From: an uncultured SAR86 cluster bacterium
GTDB lineage: Bacteria; Pseudomonadota; Gammaproteobacteria; Magnimaribacterales; D2472
Direction of reading: 5' to 3'
Assembly: GCA_902518715.1 (NCBI GenBank)
Contig: CABYHU010000008.1
Coordinates: 1-41,995, forward strand
DNA: 41,995 nt
Of the stretch, positions 1-10,664 are shown one piece after another. The position numbers were made by a program, and so were the translations under genes. The notes under the pieces were generated by a model. The model was not told the origin of the DNA, did no database searches, and saw only the letters and a list, made by a program, of their open reading frames with translations. Within the stretch, counting starts at the first letter, position 1. Every line of letters starts with the position of its first letter.

Positions 1-232
1 AGAGGCTGTCGAGGGTATTGTTCACTCAAACCCTTTTACTTCGGATTTCATTGGGAAGCCAGTGGTTGATTTGCCCATACCTGAAGAAGCAAGCATTGGT
101 GCAATTGTAAGAGATGAGAAAATCTTAATGCCCTCAAATGATCTTATGTTGAGTATTGATGATCACTTAATTGTATTCTTTACAGATAAGCAAGCTATAC
201 CTGAAATAGAAAACTATTTTAGAGAGGTTTAA
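1..232 (+). CDS. trkA: TrkA, potassium uptake regulatory subunit (C-terminal 76 residues only)
   Basis: The reading frame is open from the window edge to a TAA at 230-232; the 5' part lies outside. TrkA is the cytoplasmic NAD(H)-binding subunit that gates the TrkH/TrkG potassium channel-like transporter. The visible part matches the last RCK_C domain: it contains IGKPVVDLPIPEEASIGAIV, then MPSNDLML and a DDHLIVFFTDK stretch close to the end of E. coli TrkA. The trkH gene begins on the next base, so the two are probably translated together, as expected for subunits of one transporter. Confidence 0.9.
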   Translation, partial: EAVEGIVHSNPFTSDFIGKPVVDLPIPEEASIGAIVRDEKILMPSNDLMLSIDDHLIVFFTDKQAIPEIENYFREV

Positions 233-1663
233 TTGAATCAAGCTAAAGTTTTAAACTTCTTTGGTCTTTTGTTAATTATGTTTGGCATATCTTTTGCCAT
301 TCCTTTATTTGTTGCTATTTTTTATGGTGAGAGTCTTATAAGGGTTTTTGGGCTGGGCATGTCTGTTCTTGTTCTAGTGGGTTTTCTAAGTTGGTTTTTT
401 ACAAAAGACAATAAACAAGAACTTTCTCTAAGTGATGGTTTTGTTATAACTGTTCTTTTTTGGATTGTTTTATCTGTTTCTGGATCAATTCCTTTTATCT
501 TATTTGGCTTCGGTGTTGTTGATTCGTTTTTTGAGTCGATGTCAGGGATAACTACAACAGGTGCAACTGTTATCGCTGGTCTAGATGATCTCCCAAAATC
601 GTTATTAATTTATAGGCAGCTTTTGCAGTGGCTTGGCGGGATGGGTTTAATTGTATTGGCAATTGCTGTTATGCCGCTATTAGGCATAGGTGGTGGTCAG
701 TTATTTAAAACACAAACACCTGGTCCTATGAGTGAACAAAGGTTAACACCACGGATTACCTCTACAGCAAGAGCTCTTTGGTCTATTTATTTTGTTCTTA
801 CGGTTTTGTGTATCTTTGCCTACCGTTTGGCTGGAATGAGTTATTTTGATGCTGTTAGTCATGCTTTTAGTACAGTTTCTATTGGGGGGTTCTCAACACA
901 TGATTTGAGTATAGGATTCTTCAACAGCCTTTATATTGAAATTGTTTGTATAACTTTTATGTTGCTCTCTGCTATGAGTTTTGCAGTTCATTACAGTGCA
1001 ATATATAGAAAACAAGTTCTTAAATACTTTTATGATCCTGAATTAAGATTTTTTGTCTCGCTATTAATAGTTGTCCTCGGTCTGGTATGTCTATCATTAT
1101 TTGCCAATGATATTGATGACCCAATTAGAAGCGGTCTTTTCCAAACGGTATCAATCCTAACGACAACTGGCTTTTTAACTGACGAATATTCTAGTTGGCC
1201 AGCTTATATTAGTTTCATGTTGTTAGTTGGTGCGTTTATTGGTGCCTGCTCTGGTTCTGTTGGAGGTGGTATTAAATCTTGGCGAATTTTGATTATGTTG
1301 AAGCATGCTTACAAGCAAATCTTTAAGATAATACATCCTGATTCCATTAATACTATTAAGTTAGGTAAGAAAGTTGTGGACAGCAATGTATCTGAGGCTG
1401 TATGGGGATTCTTTTCTATATACATTATATCTTTTATGGTTTTACTTTTACTTGTTCTTGCAACTGGCCTAGATTTTATAAGTGCTTTTTCTGCCGTGGG
1501 TGCATGCCTGAATAACCTTGGTCCGGGACTGGGTGAAATCTCATCTAATTATGCAAATATTCCTTCAACCACAAAACTGCTGCTTTCTTTTGCGATGATA
1601 TTGGGCAGACTTGAGATTTTTACATTTCTTGTTGTGTTGATGCCAGCTTTTTGGAGAAGATAA
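233..1663 (+). CDS. trkH: TrkH, potassium uptake transporter membrane subunit
   Basis: A polytopic inner-membrane protein of 476 residues, close to E. coli TrkH (483). TrkH forms the K+ permeation path with TrkA bound on the cytoplasmic side. Four pore-loop repeats typical of the Trk/Ktr/HKT family can be seen: TTTGAT at 107-112, STVSIGGFST near 213, LTTTGFLT near 308 and CLNNLGPGLG near 425, each with its selectivity-filter glycine. The start is a TTG directly after the trkA stop; it gives an N-terminus that aligns with TrkH, and no ATG fits better. The stop codon is part of a palindrome shared with the convergent acyltransferase gene. Confidence 0.95.
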   Translation: MNQAKVLNFFGLLLIMFGISFAIPLFVAIFYGESLIRVFGLGMSVLVLVGFLSWFFTKDNKQELSLSDGFVITVLFWIVLSVSGSIPFILFGFGVVDSFFESMSGITTTGATVIAGLDDLPKSLLIYRQLLQWLGGMGLIVLAIAVMPLLGIGGGQLFKTQTPGPMSEQRLTPRITSTARALWSIYFVLTVLCIFAYRLAGMSYFDAVSHAFSTVSIGGFSTHDLSIGFFNSLYIEIVCITFMLLSAMSFAVHYSAIYRKQVLKYFYDPELRFFVSLLIVVLGLVCLSLFANDIDDPIRSGLFQTVSILTTTGFLTDEYSSWPAYISFMLLVGAFIGACSGSVGGGIKSWRILIMLKHAYKQIFKIIHPDSINTIKLGKKVVDSNVSEAVWGFFSIYIISFMVLLLLVLATGLDFISAFSAVGACLNNLGPGLGEISSNYANIPSTTKLLLSFAMILGRLEIFTFLVVLMPAFWRR

Positions 1664-1687
1664 CTATTTATAAATAGTCTTATCTTC
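1656..1687. terminator. Inverted repeat between convergent trkH and acyltransferase genes
   Basis: An 8-base arm GAAGATAA (1656-1663) pairs with TTATCTTC (1680-1687) around a perfect 14-base palindrome CTATTTATAAATAG (1664-1677), with two unpaired bases. The two genes stop at 1663 and 1664 with no spacer, so both stop codons lie in the hairpin. It is AT-rich and lacks a clear U tract, so a bidirectional terminator or 3'-end stabiliser is an inference. Confidence 0.45.
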
Positions 1688-2521
1688 AACTTCCTGTTTT
1701 TTGAATCTTTTGTACTCCCAATTGTAATCTTCGGGATTAATGTTGATAATATTTTCAATCTCTCTATTCATTGTTTTTGCACTATATTGTGATTTTTCTT
1801 TGTAGGTGCTCTTAGATCCATATCTTATATAAAGTTGGCTAGTAAGACTGTCAGAATGAATAGCCACAGAAACAATTGGTGCTTTTGTTTTAGAATGCAG
1901 AGATGGAATTAGATTTGTTGTATAAACTTTTCTTCCAAAAAAGTTTTCATAAACACCCATATTTTTAGCTGGAACCTGATCTGCAGCCATCGCTACAGCT
2001 TCACCCCTTTTTAGTGCCGAAAATAGCTCTTTAACGCCGGTGAAATTTGTTTCAAATACGTTTGAGCCACTTTTTTGTCTATTTTTTCTGACAAATTCGT
2101 TCAGTGCTTTTATTTTTATCGGTTTGAAAATGGCTGTAACATCTTCCTGGTTTGTTAATTGGTTTAACAACAAATCAACGCTTCTGTTGTGGGCAGAAAG
2201 AAGAATTAGTCCAAAGTCTCTGTTGGTTTGTGAATAAAGAAAACGGTTTTCGACTTTGAAAATACTTTTATTCAATATCTTTTGGCTTCTTGACAAGCAA
2301 AATACTGTCTCATAATAGGATCTTATGCTTTGCTTAACCGATCTTTTAAGTAAAAACTCTCTGTATTCTTTATTTTTTGAAGAATAGGCAATATTTATAT
2401 TAATTTTTGAAATTTTTACAATTTCCGTATTTAAAGCTAAAGCTACTAAAGTGATGAAGTCACAAAAAACATATCCGAGCCTTAGACTAAATGGAGAAAG
2501 TAAATAAAAAAATAATCTCAT
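1664..2521 (-). CDS. LpxL/HtrB-family lipid A biosynthesis acyltransferase
   Basis: A 285-residue LPLAT-fold protein of the lauroyl/myristoyl (LpxL/LpxM/HtrB) family, which moves an acyl chain from acyl-ACP to the hydroxyacyl chains of lipid A at the inner membrane. The catalytic HX4D motif is AHNRSVD (H111, D116). Family features follow: FKP at the substrate-side loop, ANKxR-like residues NEFVRKNRQKSG, and AMAADQVPA in place of the more usual DQ block. An N-terminal hydrophobic segment (about residues 3-35) fits a membrane anchor. Which acyl chain or position it uses cannot be told. It diverges from the glycyl-tRNA synthetase gene; an acyltransferase of this family also lies near trkA and glyQS in Pseudomonas, from memory. 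Confidence 0.85.
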   Translation of the reverse strand: MRLFFYLLSPFSLRLGYVFCDFITLVALALNTEIVKISKININIAYSSKNKEYREFLLKRSVKQSIRSYYETVFCLSRSQKILNKSIFKVENRFLYSQTNRDFGLILLSAHNRSVDLLLNQLTNQEDVTAIFKPIKIKALNEFVRKNRQKSGSNVFETNFTGVKELFSALKRGEAVAMAADQVPAKNMGVYENFFGRKVYTTNLIPSLHSKTKAPIVSVAIHSDSLTSQLYIRYGSKSTYKEKSQYSAKTMNREIENIININPEDYNWEYKRFKKQEVEDKTIYK

Positions 2522-2593
2522 TATCAGATATTGCTTACGATATTGTTAATAATATATTAATATCTTCATGAGAGGATATACGTCTAGAAAAAA

Positions 2594-3955
2594 ATGCCAG
2601 CTCAATCAATGGAACAATTAGTATCTTTATGTAAAAGGAGAGGGTTTATTTTTCAAACAAATGAAATTTATGGCGGTCTTCAGGGTGTCTACGATTATGG
2701 GCCTTTAGGTGTTGAGTTAAAGGAAAACTTAAAGAAGTCCTGGTGGGCGGCAATGGTCTACTCGAGAGATGATGTTGAAGGTCTTGATGCCTCTATACTT
2801 ACTAATAGAAAAGTTCTTAAATATTCGGGTCACGAGGATACCTTTACAGATCCACTGGTTGATTGTAGGGACTGTAATAATCGCATGAGAGCAGATCATT
2901 TAAAAGATAGTAAGTGCTTACATTGTGGGTCAACAAACCTTACTGAACCTAGACCGTTTAATCTAATGTTTAAAACAAACATTGGCCCTGTTGCTGACGA
3001 TGAATCTTATGCATATTTAAGACCTGAAACAGCCCAACAAATATTTACTAACTTCAAGAATGTAGTTGACTCAACATCAAAATCTATACCTTTTGGCATT
3101 GCCCAAATTGGTAAGGCCTTTAGAAATGAAATTACTCCGAGAAACTTTATATTTAGAGTTAGAGAGTTTGAACAGATGGAATTAGAGTTCTTTGTTAAGA
3201 AAGGTGAAGATGAAGATTGGCACAAATATTGGATTGAAGAAAGAATAAATTGGTGGGTCCAGCAGGGAGTTAATAAAGAGAAAATTGAAATTTTGGATGT
3301 TCCACAAGAAGAACTATCACACTACTCTAAAGCAACTATAGATCTAATGTATGAATTCCCTCATGGTGTGGAGGAGTTAGAAGGAATTGCAAATAGAACT
3401 GATTTTGACCTTGGTTCACATTCAAAAAATCAAAAAGATCTTGATATAGAAGCTGATGTCCTAAAAAATAAGGATTCAAACGCAAGGCTAGCTATTCAAA
3501 ATATTGATTCAAAGGAATGGGAAGTACCATATGTAATTGAACCATCAGCAGGGGTAGATAGGGGTGTGCTGGCCATATTGAATGAGTCGTATAAGGAGGA
3601 AACCCTTGAAAATGGGAAAAATAGAGTTGTATTAGCTTTAAAACCTCACCTCTCACCAATCAAAGCTGCTGTTATACCAATAAAAAAGAACGATTCGACA
3701 ATTGTCGATTTTTCACAACAAATTAAGAATAACTTGCAAAAACTGGGCCTAGGTAGGGTTGTTTTGGAAAATACAGGAAATATTGGTAAAAGTTATCGTA
3801 AACACGACGAAATTGGCACTCCAATCTGCATAACGATTGATTTTGACACCCTTGATGATAGAACAGTTACTGTCAGAGATAGAGATTCAATGGAGCAAAA
3901 GAGGGTAAAAGTTGAAAATTTAGATGATCTTTTAAAAAATCTGTTAGTAAAGTAG
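2594..3955 (+). CDS. glyS: Glycyl-tRNA synthetase, single-chain alpha2 (eukaryote/archaea-like) type
   Basis: A class II synthetase of 453 residues that charges tRNA-Gly as a homodimer. The start [19 protein letters not shown] and [13 protein letters not shown] are typical of the alpha2 form. A zinc-ribbon-like set of cysteines (C91, C94, C108, C111) lies in the early insertion, motif 2 is [21 protein letters not shown]-like at about 177-196, and motif 3 is near PSAGVDRG (about 318). The C-terminal anticodon-binding domain holds [11 protein letters not shown] and the [13 protein letters not shown] block. Most Gammaproteobacteria use the unrelated alpha2beta2 enzyme (glyQ+glyS), so this form is unusual here. 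The plsC gene starts 2 bases after its stop. Confidence 0.95.
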   Translation: MPAQSMEQLVSLCKRRGFIFQTNEIYGGLQGVYDYGPLGVELKENLKKSWWAAMVYSRDDVEGLDASILTNRKVLKYSGHEDTFTDPLVDCRDCNNRMRADHLKDSKCLHCGSTNLTEPRPFNLMFKTNIGPVADDESYAYLRPETAQQIFTNFKNVVDSTSKSIPFGIAQIGKAFRNEITPRNFIFRVREFEQMELEFFVKKGEDEDWHKYWIEERINWWVQQGVNKEKIEILDVPQEELSHYSKATIDLMYEFPHGVEELEGIANRTDFDLGSHSKNQKDLDIEADVLKNKDSNARLAIQNIDSKEWEVPYVIEPSAGVDRGVLAILNESYKEETLENGKNRVVLALKPHLSPIKAAVIPIKKNDSTIVDFSQQIKNNLQKLGLGRVVLENTGNIGKSYRKHDEIGTPICITIDFDTLDDRTVTVRDRDSMEQKRVKVENLDDLLKNLLVK

Positions 3956-3957
3956 TT

Positions 3958-4671
3958 TTGGTTTTAATATTATTTCTTAGAAGCTTATTATTTAGTCTTT
4001 ACTTCTACATCTCGGTAATTGTGTTTACAGCGTTTTTTGTTGTTATCTCCCCATTTATTGGACTAAAAAAAAGATATGGTTTAACGAGTCGGTATATATC
4101 GTTGCTATTGATAGTTTTAAAATTTCTCTGTCGAATAGATTGGGAAGTTAGAGGTGATATTTTAGGTAAAAAACCTGTTGTTATAGCCTCGAACCACCAA
4201 GGTCTTTGGGAATCATTTTATTTACAAACCCTTGCGAACCCTTTAACCACAATTATAAAGAAAGAACTACTTTATGTACCTTTTTTTGGTTGGTCGCTTT
4301 ATCTTCTTAATCCAATTAAGATTAATAGATCAAAGAAGATTCAATCAGCAAAGAGGGTAATAGTAAGTGGGTCCCAAAAGCTATGTAATGGGTTTTCTAT
4401 TCTTTTATTTCCTGAGGGAACTAGAAAGATTCCGGGAAAGCAGGTTGGTAAATTTGCAAGGAGCGCTGCTGATTTAGCAATAAAGAATAATGTTGATTTA
4501 ATTCCAATTTATCACGATTCAGGTCTTTATTGGAAAAATAAAAAGTTCATAAAATTTCCTGGGACTGTTAAGGTGATTATTGGAACTCCTATTCAAGGAA
4601 AAGATTCATCTGAAATGACAAAAAACTTGGTAGATTGGATGAATAAAAAAGCTTCTATGAGTACAGAATAG
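3958..4671 (+). CDS. plsC: 1-acyl-sn-glycerol-3-phosphate acyltransferase (PlsC-like)
   Basis: A 237-residue membrane-associated acyltransferase, probably making phosphatidic acid from lysophosphatidate. It has an N-terminal membrane stretch (about 2-33), the motif SNHQGLWE (H80, E85), a KKEL block and FPEGTR (EGTR at 153-156). The acidic residue of HX4D is Glu rather than Asp; related proteins in other bacteria also carry HX4E, so it need not be inactive. TTG start 2 bases after glyS suggests coupled translation. In Pseudomonas a lysophosphatidate acyltransferase gene (lptA) likewise lies beside gyrB. A second PlsC-like gene is at 40270. Confidence 0.85.
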   Translation: MVLILFLRSLLFSLYFYISVIVFTAFFVVISPFIGLKKRYGLTSRYISLLLIVLKFLCRIDWEVRGDILGKKPVVIASNHQGLWESFYLQTLANPLTTIIKKELLYVPFFGWSLYLLNPIKINRSKKIQSAKRVIVSGSQKLCNGFSILLFPEGTRKIPGKQVGKFARSAADLAIKNNVDLIPIYHDSGLYWKNKKFIKFPGTVKVIIGTPIQGKDSSEMTKNLVDWMNKKASMSTE

Positions 4672-4689
4672 TTTTATGGGTACAAAAAA

Positions 4690-4692
<3 letters not shown>
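4669..4692. terminator. Short inverted repeat joining plsC and gyrB stop codons
   Basis: TAGTTTT (4669-4675) and AAAACTA (4686-4692) form a 7-bp stem with a 10-base loop. The plsC stop TAG is the first three bases and the gyrB stop TAG, on the other strand, is the last three. Either strand reads the stop followed by T residues. It is weak (one G-C pair per arm), so a role as bidirectional terminator is only suggested. Confidence 0.3.
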
Positions 4693-7687
<2,995 letters not shown>

Positions 7688-7690
7688 TTT

Positions 7691-8794
7691 TTAGATTAAA
7701 AGCGGCATCACTACATATTTTAAGTCTGGGTCGTCAGATGGGCTTATAAGACAGCTTTTGTCAGAGCCGTATAGATTTATATTGCAATCATTTGAATCAA
7801 TATTAGATAAAACCTCTTGGATATAGTTCACATTGAAAGCGATCTCCATATCTTCTCCATCATAATTCGATTTAAAACTTTCTTCGCCCTCTTCCTGTTC
7901 TGGATTATTTGCTGAAACTAAAACTTCATTTGATTTAATGTTTAATTTAATGCCTTTAAATTTATCACTTGAAAGGACGCTTACTCTACTTAATATTTCA
8001 GAAAGTTGTTTGGTGTTTGCTGATAAAACTGAGCTCTCGCCAGATGGAAGGACTTGTTCATAGTTTGGAAATTTGCCTTCAATTAACTTACTTACAAAAG
8101 ATGTTGAATCTGTTTTCAGCATAATGGTGTTTGATCCAAGAGAAAGGGTTACTTCTTCAGATGAGTCAGATAACAACTTCCCTATTTCGTTAATTGATTT
8201 TCTTGGTATTATTCCTGATATCTCGCCTGAGACACTTTTCGTTGTTGAGTTTGTTGATATAGCAAGCCTGTGAGCATCGGTTGTAACCGCTGTAATGTTT
8301 TTGTCTTCAATATTTAAATACATTCCATTAAGATAATGTCTCCAATCTTGATTACCCATTGCAAAAGACGTTTTGGTTATAAGATTTCTTAGCACAGATC
8401 CCAAAATAGTAAATTCTGTATTTTCACTTACCACATCAAAGACAGGAAAATCCTCACTAGGAAGAGTTGAAATGGAGTACTTTCCTGAGCCAGATTCTAC
8501 AGACAGCTTGTCGCCGTTCAAGAAAATAGAAATCTCTGATCCGTCAGGTAGAAGCCTGCAGAGTTCATTAAGTTTTTTCGCAGGTGCTGTTGTTGAGCCG
8601 GTGCTTTCAACACTAGTTGGAGTACATGTTGTTTGTACTTCTGACTCAAGATCGGTGGCAGTAATAGAAATATTGTTATCTTCAACTTTTAAAAGGACAT
8701 TAGAGAGAATTGGAAGTGCCTGCCTTTTTTCAACAACTCCAAGAGTTGAAGACAAAGCTTTAACAATCTCTGTTTTGCTAACTGTAAATTTCAT
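7691..8794 (-). CDS. dnaN: DnaN, DNA polymerase III beta sliding clamp
   Basis: 367 residues, the usual length of the beta clamp (E. coli 366). It forms a ring dimer that tethers polymerase to DNA. It opens with [20 protein letters not shown], has the three-fold domain repeat with TDLE (near 45), TDAHRLA (near 173) and the C-terminal YVVMPLL that forms part of the partner-binding pocket (the canonical E. coli end is YVVMPMRL). Its ATG shares one base with the dnaA stop (TGATG), which implies translational coupling. Confidence 0.97.
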   Translation of the reverse strand: MKFTVSKTEIVKALSSTLGVVEKRQALPILSNVLLKVEDNNISITATDLESEVQTTCTPTSVESTGSTTAPAKKLNELCRLLPDGSEISIFLNGDKLSVESGSGKYSISTLPSEDFPVFDVVSENTEFTILGSVLRNLITKTSFAMGNQDWRHYLNGMYLNIEDKNITAVTTDAHRLAISTNSTTKSVSGEISGIIPRKSINEIGKLLSDSSEEVTLSLGSNTIMLKTDSTSFVSKLIEGKFPNYEQVLPSGESSVLSANTKQLSEILSRVSVLSSDKFKGIKLNIKSNEVLVSANNPEQEEGEESFKSNYDGEDMEIAFNVNYIQEVLSNIDSNDCNINLYGSDKSCLISPSDDPDLKYVVMPLLI

Positions 8795-10089
8795 CAGTTT
8801 GTAAGGGACCTTATTAAGTTTTTGTAATCCTCTTCTAGGGAGCTGTTTTCCACCCTAAGTTCCTTAATTTTATTGCATGCATGTATTACGGTTGTGTGGT
8901 CTCTTCCGTTAAAGGCTTCGCCAATTTCTGGTAGACTGTGATTTGTTAGCCTTTTTGTCAGCGACATTGCTAGTTGTCTTGGTCTGGTAATAGAGCGACT
9001 TCTTCTTTTTGAAAGTAGATCTGAAAGCTTGATGTTGTAATATTCTGCAACAGTTTTTTGAATATTATCAATGCTAACCATCTTTGCAGATATAACGAAT
9101 AAGTCTTTAAGAGCATCCTTAACTAAAGGAATGTCTATTTCTTGGTTTGTAAACTTAGCGTTAGCGACAACTCGTTTTAAAGCTCCTTCAAGCTCTCTTA
9201 TGTTTGATCTAATTCTCTGAGCTATATATATAGCGCACTCATTAGGTAAGTGACAACCCATTGAGGAAGCTTTGGCGAGCAATACTGCTGCTCTAGTTTC
9301 AAGCTCTGGTGGGTCTATCACAACCGGAAGCCCCCAACCTAGTCTTGATTTTAATCTTTCTTCTAGGCCATCGATTTCTTTTGGATACTTGTCACAAGTG
9401 AGCACCATTTGATTATTTCTATCTAGTAGCGCATTAAAGGTGTGGAAAAACTCTTCTTGTGATTGCTCTTTTCCTGCAAAAAACTGAATATCGTCAATTA
9501 AAAGAGCATCAGCCGTCCTGTAGAAGTTTTTGAACTCGTTAATTGCGTTTAGTTGAAGGGCTTTGACCATATCAGCAACAAATTTCTCTGAATGAACATA
9601 TATCACTCTTTTTGATGGATCTTGGTTGAGAATCTCATTCCCTACTGCGTGCATTAGGTGAGTTTTTCCCAAACCAACACCTCCATATATAAATAAGGGA
9701 TTGTAGTCACCTGTCGGGTTTTGAGCAACCTGTTTTGAAGCTGCTAAAGCTAGATGGTTTGATTTTCCCTCCACAAAAGTATCAAAGACAAAAGACTCAA
9801 CTAGGCCTGGGTTGTTTTTTCTTCTACTGGAGGGCTTTTCAACATATTTATCAACAAATGTTGAGTTATTCTTGTCTTTAAATATTATTTTTGTATCCTT
9901 TGAGGCTACGACTTCATAAATGTGGCTTTTTAGATTATTTGAAACATAATTTAGTACAAAGTCATTTGGGGCGGAAATTTCTAATGAGTTTTCTTTAAAC
10001 TCTCCTTGAAGAGGCCTTATCCAGGTATTAAACTCATCTTGGCTGAGCTTTTTTTCAAGTTTTTTTGATATTTGGTTCCAGGTCTTCAA
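8794..10089 (-). CDS. dnaA: DnaA, chromosomal replication initiator
   Basis: 431 residues, a little shorter than E. coli (467), with a short linker domain II. Domain I opens with [22 protein letters not shown]; the AAA+ domain III has Walker A GGVGLGKT (136-143), Walker [14 protein letters not shown] and sensor/box VII region; domain IV has the DNA-binding signature [14 protein letters not shown] near the end. It binds DnaA boxes and opens oriC. First gene of the leftward dnaA-dnaN-recF-gyrB operon. One perfect DnaA box lies about 70 bp upstream of its start, suggesting autoregulation or an origin. Confidence 0.97.
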   Translation of the reverse strand: MKTWNQISKKLEKKLSQDEFNTWIRPLQGEFKENSLEISAPNDFVLNYVSNNLKSHIYEVVASKDTKIIFKDKNNSTFVDKYVEKPSSRRKNNPGLVESFVFDTFVEGKSNHLALAASKQVAQNPTGDYNPLFIYGGVGLGKTHLMHAVGNEILNQDPSKRVIYVHSEKFVADMVKALQLNAINEFKNFYRTADALLIDDIQFFAGKEQSQEEFFHTFNALLDRNNQMVLTCDKYPKEIDGLEERLKSRLGWGLPVVIDPPELETRAAVLLAKASSMGCHLPNECAIYIAQRIRSNIRELEGALKRVVANAKFTNQEIDIPLVKDALKDLFVISAKMVSIDNIQKTVAEYYNIKLSDLLSKRRSRSITRPRQLAMSLTKRLTNHSLPEIGEAFNGRDHTTVIHACNKIKELRVENSSLEEDYKNLIRSLTN

Positions 10090-10249
10090 TTTCTATCCTC
10101 TTGGCTGTAGTCTAGCAAAAATTAACAAGATATCTACAGAATAACTAATAGTATTTCCTGTGGATAACTTGTCAATAACTTTATCTTCTTTTTTTGACAT
10201 AATTTTGTTTATTTTATGTATAATGCATCTCTAATTTTTACTACCAACC
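10090..10249. other. dnaA-rpmH intergenic region with DnaA box
   Basis: Divergent gap of 160 bp. TGTGGATAA at 10159-10167 is an exact DnaA box (reverse complement of TTATCCACA); ATATCTACA at 10130-10138 is a two-mismatch relative. This position holds oriC in Pseudomonas. Only one strong box and no change of strand composition is seen here, so it is more likely the dnaA autoregulatory region or a secondary cluster than the main origin. Confidence 0.6.
10194..10224 (+). promoter_or_regulatory. Probable sigma-70 promoter for rpmH
   Basis: TTGACA (10194-10199) and TATAAT (10219-10224), both consensus, separated by 19 bp, which is longer than the ideal 17. Transcription would begin near 10231, about 20 bases before the rpmH start. 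Confidence 0.55.
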
Positions 10250-10384
10250 ATGAAAAGAACTTTTCAACCAAGCAACCTTAAGAGAAAAAGAACTCATGGC
10301 TTTCGAGCTCGCATGGCAACCAAGGCTGGGCGTGCAGTTCTTTCAAGAAGAAGAAGAAAGGGTAGAAAAGTTTTGTCTGCATAA
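10250..10384 (+). CDS. rpmH: 50S ribosomal protein L34
   Basis: A 44-residue highly basic protein starting [20 protein letters not shown] and ending RKVLSA, a near-textbook L34. It is part of the large ribosomal subunit. The ATG follows the TTGACA/TATAAT promoter and rnpA begins one base after its stop. Confidence 0.97.
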   Translation: MKRTFQPSNLKRKRTHGFRARMATKAGRAVLSRRRRKGRKVLSA

Positions 10385-10385
10385 C

Positions 10386-10664
10386 TTGTCTTTAAAACAA
10401 TTAAAAAAGATCTACTCAACCAATTTTGTAGCTGCGTCTTTAACCGGAAAGTCTGGTGTTTTTATTTCTACGCCTAAAAAGATTTTTCCTAAGGCTGTTG
10501 ATAGGAACAAGATTAAGAGAAGGATCAGGTCTATTATTTTTGATGCGGGTTTTGAGTCTACGTCTTTTGGGATTAAGTTAATCGTAAGGGAGGATTTTTT
10601 AGCTCTTAATTATAAAGAAGCTTATAATGAAATTAGCGCAGTAATAAAAAAGGCAGTTTTATAA
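10386..10664 (+). CDS. rnpA: Ribonuclease P protein component
   Basis: The protein cofactor of RNase P, which helps the catalytic RNA mature tRNA 5' ends. The RNR motif region is present as FPKAVDRNKIKRRIRS, preceded by GVFISTPKK. I chose the TTG at 10386, one base after the rpmH stop, giving 92 residues. The frame stays open upstream to 10296, but that stretch lies inside rpmH in another frame and gives an acidic EEEERVEKF segment that does not belong to the basic RnpA family. At 92 residues it is shorter than E. coli RnpA (119). Confidence 0.85.
   Translation: MSLKQLKKIYSTNFVAASLTGKSGVFISTPKKIFPKAVDRNKIKRRIRSIIFDAGFESTSFGIKLIVREDFLALNYKEAYNEISAVIKKAVL

Noticed and set aside
10296-10385. 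N-terminal extension of rnpA overlapping rpmH
   Set aside because: The residues arise from the basic rpmH codons read in another frame, giving an acidic run foreign to RnpA; the TTG at 10386 gives a normal RnpA start.
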